Positions 59,093 to 64,000 of a stretch of 64,000 bases of DNA are shown here, one piece after another. Source of the stretch: Streptomyces sp. NBC_01275 (GTDB lineage Bacteria; Actinomycetota; Actinomycetes; Streptomycetales; Streptomycetaceae); the NCBI RefSeq assembly GCF_026340655.1, contig NZ_JAPEOZ010000001.1, forward strand, positions 5,146,001-5,210,000. Reading direction: 5' to 3'. The notes under the pieces are model-generated. The model did no database searches and was not told where the DNA came from. It saw only the letters and a list, made by a program, of their open reading frames with translations. Both the position numbers and the translations under genes were made by a program. The stretch's first letter is position 1. Every line of letters begins with the position of its first letter.

Positions 59093-60940
59093 ATGCACGT
59101 CAGCCCCGTCGACCCCGTCGACAACCCCATGAACCGCCGTGAGTTCGTGCAGAAGTCGGCCGTGACCGGAGCGGCGGTGGCCATCGCGGGAACGGTCGGC
59201 GCCGGCACCGCCGAGGCCGCCGAGAGCAAGCGCCCCAGACCGCCGAAGTCCCCCCGCACCTGGTCCTTCTCCATCCTGGGCACCACCGACCTGCACAGCC
59301 ACGTCTTCGACTGGGACTACTACAAGGACGCCGCCTACACGGACGCCAAGGGCAACTCCGTCGGCGTCGCCCGGGTCGCGACCCTCGTCAAGCAGCAGCG
59401 CGCGGCGAAGGGCGAGGACCACGTCCTGCTCGTCGACGCCGGCGACATCATCCAGGGCACCTCGCTGGCCTACTACTTCGCCCGCGTCGCCCCGATCACC
59501 GGGACGGACGGCAAGAAGGGCCCCCGGCACCCGATGGCCGTCGCCATGAACCACATGCGCTACGACGCCGCCGCCCTCGGCAACCACGAGTTCAACTACG
59601 GCATCGAGGTGCTCAGGAAGTTCGAGCAGCAGTGCCGCTTCCCGCTCCTCGGCGCCAACGCCCTGGACGCGAAGACCCTGCGCCCCGCCTTCGCGCCGTA
59701 CACCGTGAAGCGGATCCGCGTCCCCGGCGCCCCGGACATCAAGGTCGGCATCCTCGGCCTCACCAACCCCGGCATCGCCCTGTGGGACAAGGACAACGTC
59801 AGCGGGAAGATGGTCTTCCCGGGCCTCGTCGAGCAGGCGAAGAAGTACGTGCCCCGGCTGCGCGCGCTCGGCTGTGACGTGGTCTTCCTGACCGACCACT
59901 CGGGTCTGGACGGGAGTTCGTCGTACGGCGACGAGCTGCCCTACGTCGAGAACGCGTCCAACCTCGTCGCCCAGCAGGTCCCGGGCATCGACGCGATCCT
60001 GGTCGGCCACACCCACGTCGAGGTGCCGTCGTACACCGTCAAGAACGAGGAGACCGGCGAGGACGTCCTGCTCTCCGAGCCGTACTGCTGGGGCTACCGG
60101 CTCAGCGTCTTCGACTTCGAGGTCGAGCTGGAGCACGGCTGCTGGAAGGTGACGAGCAAGACGGCCCAGACGCTCAACCCGAACACCGTGGACGAGGACC
60201 CGGAGATCAGGAAACTCCTGGAGGCCGACCACGAGTTGGTGGTGAAGTACGTCAACACGGCCGTCGGCACCTGTACGTCCGACCTCTCGGCGGCGGAGTC
60301 CTGCTGGAAGGACGTGCCCATCATGGACTTCATCCACGAGGTCCAGACGCAGACCGTCAAGGCGGGCCTGTCGACCGCCGACGCGGCCCTCCCGCTGATC
60401 TCGGTCGCCGCCCCCTTCAGCCGCACCGCCGACATCCCGCAGGGCTCCGTCACCATCAAGGACATCGCGGGCCTCTACATCTACGACAACACCCTGTACG
60501 GAAAGAAGCTGACGGGCGCCCAGCTCAAGGACTACCTGGAGTACGCGGCGAAGTACTACCACCAGGTCCCGGCGGGCACCGCCGTCGACACGGCGACCCT
60601 CACCAACGCCAACAACTTCTGGGACTACATGTACGACACCGCCGCGGGCGTCTCCTACGAGATCGACATCGCGCAGGCGGAGGGGTCGAGGATCAAGAAC
60701 CTCGCCTACAACGGGACCGCGGTCGCCGACGACCAGGTCTTCGTCGTCGCCGTCAACAACTACCGCGCCAACGGCGGCTCCGGCTACCCGCACATCGCCG
60801 CCGCCGACATCGCGTACAGCTCCACCAACGAGATCCGCCAGCTGATGATCGACTACGTGGTGGCCAAGGGCGCCCTGGACCCGGCCGACTTCGCGGTCGC
60901 CAACTGGAAGCTGACCCAGGCGGGGACGCCGGTGTTCTGA
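59093..60940 (+). CDS. Tat-exported 5'-nucleotidase / 2',3'-cyclic phosphodiesterase
   Basis: The 615-residue metallophosphatase starts with a twin-arginine signal (NRREFVQKSAVTGAAVAIAG, cleaved near GTAEAA). Its N-terminal calcineurin-like domain has the metal sites TTDLHSHVFDWD, LLVDAGDIIQGTSLAYY, AALGNHEFNYG, LTDHSGLDG and ILVGHTHVEVP. The C-terminal 5'-nucleotidase domain (about 400-610) has YIYDNTLYGKKLTGAQLKDY and VVAVNNYRANGGSGYPH. It hydrolyses extracellular nucleotides to nucleosides and phosphate. AGGAG lies six bases before the ATG. It separates the NLR operon from the small motif-bearing protein gene and is probably unrelated to them, although nucleotide metabolism could link to immunity signalling. 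Confidence 0.94.
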   Translation: MHVSPVDPVDNPMNRREFVQKSAVTGAAVAIAGTVGAGTAEAAESKRPRPPKSPRTWSFSILGTTDLHSHVFDWDYYKDAAYTDAKGNSVGVARVATLVKQQRAAKGEDHVLLVDAGDIIQGTSLAYYFARVAPITGTDGKKGPRHPMAVAMNHMRYDAAALGNHEFNYGIEVLRKFEQQCRFPLLGANALDAKTLRPAFAPYTVKRIRVPGAPDIKVGILGLTNPGIALWDKDNVSGKMVFPGLVEQAKKYVPRLRALGCDVVFLTDHSGLDGSSSYGDELPYVENASNLVAQQVPGIDAILVGHTHVEVPSYTVKNEETGEDVLLSEPYCWGYRLSVFDFEVELEHGCWKVTSKTAQTLNPNTVDEDPEIRKLLEADHELVVKYVNTAVGTCTSDLSAAESCWKDVPIMDFIHEVQTQTVKAGLSTADAALPLISVAAPFSRTADIPQGSVTIKDIAGLYIYDNTLYGKKLTGAQLKDYLEYAAKYYHQVPAGTAVDTATLTNANNFWDYMYDTAAGVSYEIDIAQAEGSRIKNLAYNGTAVADDQVFVVAVNNYRANGGSGYPHIAAADIAYSSTNEIRQLMIDYVVAKGALDPADFAVANWKLTQAGTPVF

Positions 60941-61101
60941 GGGGCCGGGGGCGGCCTCCCGGGCGCCGTGGTCGCGTGGCGGTGGGCATCGGAACGAGGG
61001 CGACATGCGCCGCATACAGCGCTCGTTCCTGCCCTATTCTCGACTTACGACGCATACCGTCGGCCTGGTCGGCCCGGCCGGCCTCAGGGAAGAGGGTGTC
61101 C

Positions 61102-61506
61102 GTGGAACCGATCGCACCTGCGCTGCTGATGGCCCTGGCCGGAGGAACGTTGGGCGCGGCCGGACAGCAGGTCTGGGCGTCCCTGTGGAGCCTGGTCAGG
61201 CGCCGGTCGACGGAGGGGCTGCCGGACGGGGAGTCGCGCGGCGAGGACGAGTTGACGGCGCTGGACGCGGCGCGCGACGACGAGGCACGGGCCCGGGAGC
61301 TGGCCGAGGCGCTGGCCCTGCGGGCCCGTCAGGACCCGGCGTTCGCCAGGGCGTTGGACGCCTGGCGGCGCGAGGCCGAGGCGGTGGACGCCACCCCGAC
61401 CGGCTCGGGCGATGTGCGCAGCGAGATCTCCGGCGGCGTCTTCCACGGCACGGTCGTCCAGGCCCGGGACATCAACGGGTCCGTGCACTTCGGGGGCCGG
61501 TCGTGA
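61102..61506 (+). CDS. Small protein with hydrophobic N-terminus and C-terminal amyloid-type motif
   Basis: The 134-residue protein begins with a hydrophobic, Gly/Ala-rich helix (IAPALLMALAGGTLGAAGQQ then VWASLWSLVRRR). It continues with an acidic, strongly helical middle (LDAARDDEARARELAEALAL, RARQDPAFARALDAWRREAE) and ends with SEISGGVFHGTVVQARDING followed by SVHFGG. The VVQARDI-x-G-x-x-HF part (118-130) recurs in the NLR-like protein at 55510-57933. The layout resembles a membrane-active effector whose C-terminal motif polymerises on a matching receptor motif. GTG 61102 has AGGGAAGAGGG directly upstream. No known family was recognised with confidence. Confidence 0.75.
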   Translation: MEPIAPALLMALAGGTLGAAGQQVWASLWSLVRRRSTEGLPDGESRGEDELTALDAARDDEARARELAEALALRARQDPAFARALDAWRREAEAVDATPTGSGDVRSEISGGVFHGTVVQARDINGSVHFGGRS

Positions 61507-61544
61507 CGGGTCGGCCGTGACGGGTCGGCCGTGACGGGTCGGCC
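61503..61544. repeat. Three 14-bp tandem repeats at the end of the motif protein gene
   Basis: GTGACGGGTCGGCC occurs exactly three times (61503, 61517, 61531). The first copy contains the TGA stop of the preceding gene, so slippage here would not alter the protein. Confidence 0.9.
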
Positions 61545-61729
61545 GAACGGAAGCTCATGATCGAACAGTTGCGACCCCGTTGATCGTCTTGCGTTCCGAG
61601 TCGTCGGCACCGTTCCGCGCCGCCCGCATATGCGTACATATCCAGCATAACGGCCCAAACAGGCATATCGTGAAGCTGTGTGACCGCGCGCGCCGCCCGG
61701 AAGAAGTCGACGAGAAGAAGGTGAGTGCG

Positions 61730-62020
61730 ATGCGCATGATGCTGAAGGCGTCCATGGACACCGAGAAGGCCAACGAGGCCATCCGGAACGGGACTCTCGG
61801 AAAGCTGCTCGAGGAGTCCATGGAACAGATCAAGCCCGAGGCGGCGTACTTCACCGCCGAGGGTGGCCGGCGCACCGCCTTTCTCGTCTTCGATCTCCAG
61901 GATCCCTCCGACCTCCCGTCGATCAGCGAGCCGTTCTTCCTCAACCTGGGCGCCGACCTCACCTACACCCCGGTGATGAACGCGGAGGACGTCGCGAAGG
62001 GTCTCGCCAAGATCCGCTAG
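61730..62020 (+). CDS. Small hypothetical alpha/beta protein, panel-regulator-like
   Basis: The 96-residue protein (MRMMLKASMDTEKANEAIRN, EESMEQIKPEAAYFTAEGGR, FLVFDLQDPSDLPSISEPFF, LNLGADLTYTPVMNAEDVAK) has a ferredoxin-like pattern typical of small dimeric actinobacterial proteins of unknown function. ATG 61730 is preferred, since GAAGAAGG lies about eight bases upstream; GTG 61721 is an alternative. Its TAG stop shares the palindrome CTAG with the stop of the convergent gene, so the two genes overlap by four bases. No partner or pathway is evident. Confidence 0.72.
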   Translation: MRMMLKASMDTEKANEAIRNGTLGKLLEESMEQIKPEAAYFTAEGGRRTAFLVFDLQDPSDLPSISEPFFLNLGADLTYTPVMNAEDVAKGLAKIR

Positions 62021-62667
62021 CTGAAGACGATCATCGACCCCTGCGCGAGGCTCCGGGTGGCCGCCGCGTGCAGTCCCAGCCAGACGTGCCGCTCGCGGGC
62101 GAAGGGGCTCGGGTCGTACGGCGCCGGTACGGCGGGCTCCTCCAACTCCGTGGGCGCGGCGGGCGGTTGGGGCGGTGCGGGCGGGTTCGTCGGGTCGATG
62201 CCGATCGACGGGGCGACGAACTCCAGTTCCCGCAGCAGGCACTGGGCGGAGCCCAGCGGGCCGCCCCCGGCGAGGAGTTCGTCGTTGGACAGCGGGGCGG
62301 GGAAGTCGACGGGGACGTACGCGCCCGCGTGGTCGTAGTGCCAGACCAGGTGGGACTGCTGGGCCGTGCCCTCGAACATCTCCAGCAGCTGCTCGTAGTC
62401 GCCGCCGAGTTCGTCGACGGGCGTCACCGGCAGTCCGCACACCTGGAGCAGATAGGCGCGGCGCAGGAAGTGCAGGGCGTCGTAGTCGAAGCCGGCCACC
62501 GGGGCGACGTCTCCGGAGAGGCCGGGCATGTACTGGTACACGGGCACCGGCGGGAGTCCCGCCTCCGCGAGCACCTTGTTGTACTGCGCGAGTTCCTCGG
62601 CGAACGGATTGTCGGGGGTGTGGCACAACACGTCGACGAGCGGCACCAGCCACAGGTCACAGGCCAA
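62017..62667 (-). CDS. Conserved hypothetical protein, TTG start
   Basis: The 216-residue protein has an N-terminal globular part (ACDLWLVPLVDVLCHTPDNP, YQYMPGLSGDVAPVAGFDYD, ALHFLRRAYLLQVCGLPVTP) and a helical middle (LLEMFEGTAQQSHLVWHYDH). Then follow a Pro-rich segment (TNPPAPPQPPAAPTELEEP) and a short conserved end (SPFARERHVWLGLHAAATRS). It has no signal peptide. The start is TTG 62667: GAGGAG lies seven bases upstream and there is no earlier ATG or GTG with a site. The function is unknown. It lies downstream, on the same strand, of the membrane protein at the window edge. Confidence 0.72.
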   Translation of the reverse strand: MACDLWLVPLVDVLCHTPDNPFAEELAQYNKVLAEAGLPPVPVYQYMPGLSGDVAPVAGFDYDALHFLRRAYLLQVCGLPVTPVDELGGDYEQLLEMFEGTAQQSHLVWHYDHAGAYVPVDFPAPLSNDELLAGGGPLGSAQCLLRELEFVAPSIGIDPTNPPAPPQPPAAPTELEEPAVPAPYDPSPFARERHVWLGLHAAATRSLAQGSMIVFS

Positions 62668-62755
62668 AGAAAGCTCCTCACTCAGCGCGTCGCGTTCCCG
62701 GCCGGTGTTCCCGGTCGGCGTTCCCGGTCAGGAAGGGTAGTCGGTACGGCGCACG

Positions 62756-64000
62756 TCAGCGCCCCTCGTGCGCCGTCGCGTGCAGGTCCCATACCCACAC
62801 ACCGCCCACCTGCCTACCCGGGCGGCCCACCAGTTTCCGTACGGTCTCCCGCAGCCGGTCGTCGTTCTTCTGCGGGGCCAGCACCAGCGCGCCCGCCCGC
62901 CAGTACGCGAGGTCCTGGCGGGCCTCGGCCCGCGCACGGGCGTCGATCACCGGGACCACGCCCGTGTACCGCACGTCCCGCAGCAGGCTCGCCGTCCAGC
63001 GCAGCGGGACGCCGTAGACGCCGGTGCGGTCGCCGTCGCCGTACGGTCCGTTGAAGTAGCCGCCGGGCATCCGGAAGCCGAGGCCGGCCGCGGTCTGCCA
63101 GTGCAGCGCCTCGGCGTCCTCGGGTTCGGCGAGCGGCACCGGGACCAGGGTCTCGCCGGCGCGGACGTACGACTTCCAGGTGCCGTCGGTGAAGAAGGCG
63201 GGCGCCTCGGTGCGCGGCTCGGACTTCAGGGGGGCCGGGACGAGGGGGAGCAGGGCGAGGCAGACGGCGAGGAGTCCGGCGTACTGCGTGCCGAGGCGGC
63301 GGGCGCGGGCCAGGTCGCCGATCGCCAGGGCGAGCAGCATGCCCAGCGCGGGGGCGCAGACCAGCGCCACCCGGCTCTCGATGACCGACTCGAAGAGCGG
63401 GAGGCCGTCCAGCAGGGCCCAGGGGCCGGGGACCGTGGTGTCGGTGAGGGGGAGCGGGACACGGGGGCCGAGCGAGAGCACGGCCGCGCCCGCCGCGGTG
63501 CAGGCCAGCGCCTTGACGGCGGGCCGCCGCCACAGCCGTACGGTGATCGCGAGGGCGAGCAGGGCCAGGGGCCAGCCGTAGAAGGCGTTCTGCTCGGTCG
63601 GGTTGAGGGAGAGGGCGTCGGCGCGGGCGGCGTCGCCCGCGATCAGGGAGCGCTCGGCGAAGGAGAGCAGCGCGCGCACGGAGTTCGCGGTGCCGACGGC
63701 GTCGCCGTGGTCGATCCCGGTGTAGCTCTGCGGGCCGGAGAACTGCCAGGCCAGCGGGTAGACGACGAGCGGCAGACAGACCGCGGCGGCGATCGCGAGG
63801 CCGCGCAGCACAGGGCCTACGGCTCTCCGCGCCACCTGCGGGCGTACGGCGGCGTAGGCGGCGGCGAACAGGAGCATGCCGAGGGCGGCGAGGAGGAGCG
63901 GCTCCTCGCCGAGGAAGAACTGGTAGGCCGCCAGCAGGCCGAGGGCGATCGCGTCCCGGGTGACCCGCGCGCCGGTCGTCAGACGCAGGGCGCGGTCGAT
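62756..64000 (-). CDS. Polytopic membrane protein, C-terminal part (N-terminus outside window)
   Basis: The frame is open from the right window edge to a stop at 62756, giving 414 residues of a longer protein. The visible part has about seven hydrophobic helices with long extracytoplasmic loops (QFFLGEEPLLLAALGM near the window edge, GPQSYTGIDHGDAVGTANSV, LSLGPRVPLPLTDTTVPGPW, LPLFESVIESRVALVCAPAL). A soluble C-terminal domain follows (MPGGYFNGPYGDGDRTGVYG, RTDLAYWRAGALVLAP-like region). The layout resembles GT-C-type glycosyltransferases or related actinobacterial membrane proteins with QxxLGEEP loops. No catalytic residue can be assigned without the N-terminus. Confidence 0.75.
   Translation of the reverse strand: MDRALRLTTGARVTRDAIALGLLAAYQFFLGEEPLLLAALGMLLFAAAYAAVRPQVARRAVGPVLRGLAIAAAVCLPLVVYPLAWQFSGPQSYTGIDHGDAVGTANSVRALLSFAERSLIAGDAARADALSLNPTEQNAFYGWPLALLALAITVRLWRRPAVKALACTAAGAAVLSLGPRVPLPLTDTTVPGPWALLDGLPLFESVIESRVALVCAPALGMLLALAIGDLARARRLGTQYAGLLAVCLALLPLVPAPLKSEPRTEAPAFFTDGTWKSYVRAGETLVPVPLAEPEDAEALHWQTAAGLGFRMPGGYFNGPYGDGDRTGVYGVPLRWTASLLRDVRYTGVVPVIDARARAEARQDLAYWRAGALVLAPQKNDDRLRETVRKLVGRPGRQVGGVWVWDLHATAHEGR

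Overview
The window is a stretch of a high-GC actinobacterial chromosome, almost certainly Streptomyces. The evidence is the extreme GC bias at third codon positions, frequent GTG starts, four-base ATGA/GTGA start-stop overlaps, a dnaK-grpE-dnaJ-hspR heat-shock operon, an HspR-type operator in front of clpB, and many families typical of streptomycetes (YbjN, DUF2617, DUF3151, DUF397, DUF6879, CoxG-like SRPBCC, PPOX/F420 proteins). Most of it reads as core chromosome with a few accessory insertions. No rRNA, tRNA, CRISPR array, prophage or intact insertion sequence was found.

Layout. 1-2.6 kb: end of dnaK, then grpE, dnaJ1 and hspR, closed by a 16-bp stem terminator. 2.6-5.8 kb: a secreted PA14-like/fibronectin III protein divergent from an orphan sugar-binding lipoprotein. 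5.8-9.2 kb: a translationally coupled triad of circularly permuted ATP-grasp, alpha-E and transglutaminase-like proteins. 9.5-13.3 kb: three paralogous LuxR-type regulators, a small secreted peptide and a Rieske-like protein lacking iron-sulphur ligands. 13.4-17.3 kb: a PPOX protein, clpB behind a HAIR operator, and a YbjN protein. 17.3-23.9 kb: a PIG-V-like mannosyltransferase, a winged-helix regulator, a lipoprotein with an internally duplicated domain, a PLP aminotransferase, a Gly/Cys-rich membrane protein and a DUF2617 protein. 24-29.3 kb: membrane spermidine-synthase-like protein, CoxG-like protein, aldose epimerase, pyrE and fba. 29.3-35.5 kb: DHA2 exporter, DUF3151, then a tryptophan catabolic group (tryptophan 2,3-dioxygenase, kynureninase, TetR regulator, and an alpha/beta hydrolase that could be the missing formamidase). 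35.6-42.4 kb: DUF1023 hydrolase, acyltransferase 3 and two tandem NarL-type two-component systems. 42.4-48.4 kb: small proteins, a DUF397 remnant, a cytochrome P450, and an ABC exporter divergent from its likely GbsR/MarR regulator. 48.4-52.4 kb: an APC permease divergent from eutBC (ethanolamine ammonia-lyase). 52.4-55.5 kb: Uma2 nuclease, diacylglycerol-kinase-like protein and purA. 55.5-61.5 kb: an accessory module with a small protein, DUF6879 and an NB-ARC/TPR NLR-like ATPase, then a Tat-exported 5'-nucleotidase and a small protein. 61.7-64 kb: two hypotheticals and a truncated membrane protein.

The most interesting candidate for an undescribed system is the 55.5-61.5 kb module. The NLR-like ATPase starts with a short motif (VVQARDI-x-G-x-x-HF) that recurs at the C-terminus of a separate small protein with a hydrophobic N-terminal helix about 3 kb away. 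This is the arrangement expected of a receptor and effector joined by a shared amyloid-type (RHIM-like) motif, but that reading is inference. A second candidate is the LuxR triplet around the secreted peptide. A third theme is the number of short tandem repeats, mostly in frame, in coding sequences across the window.
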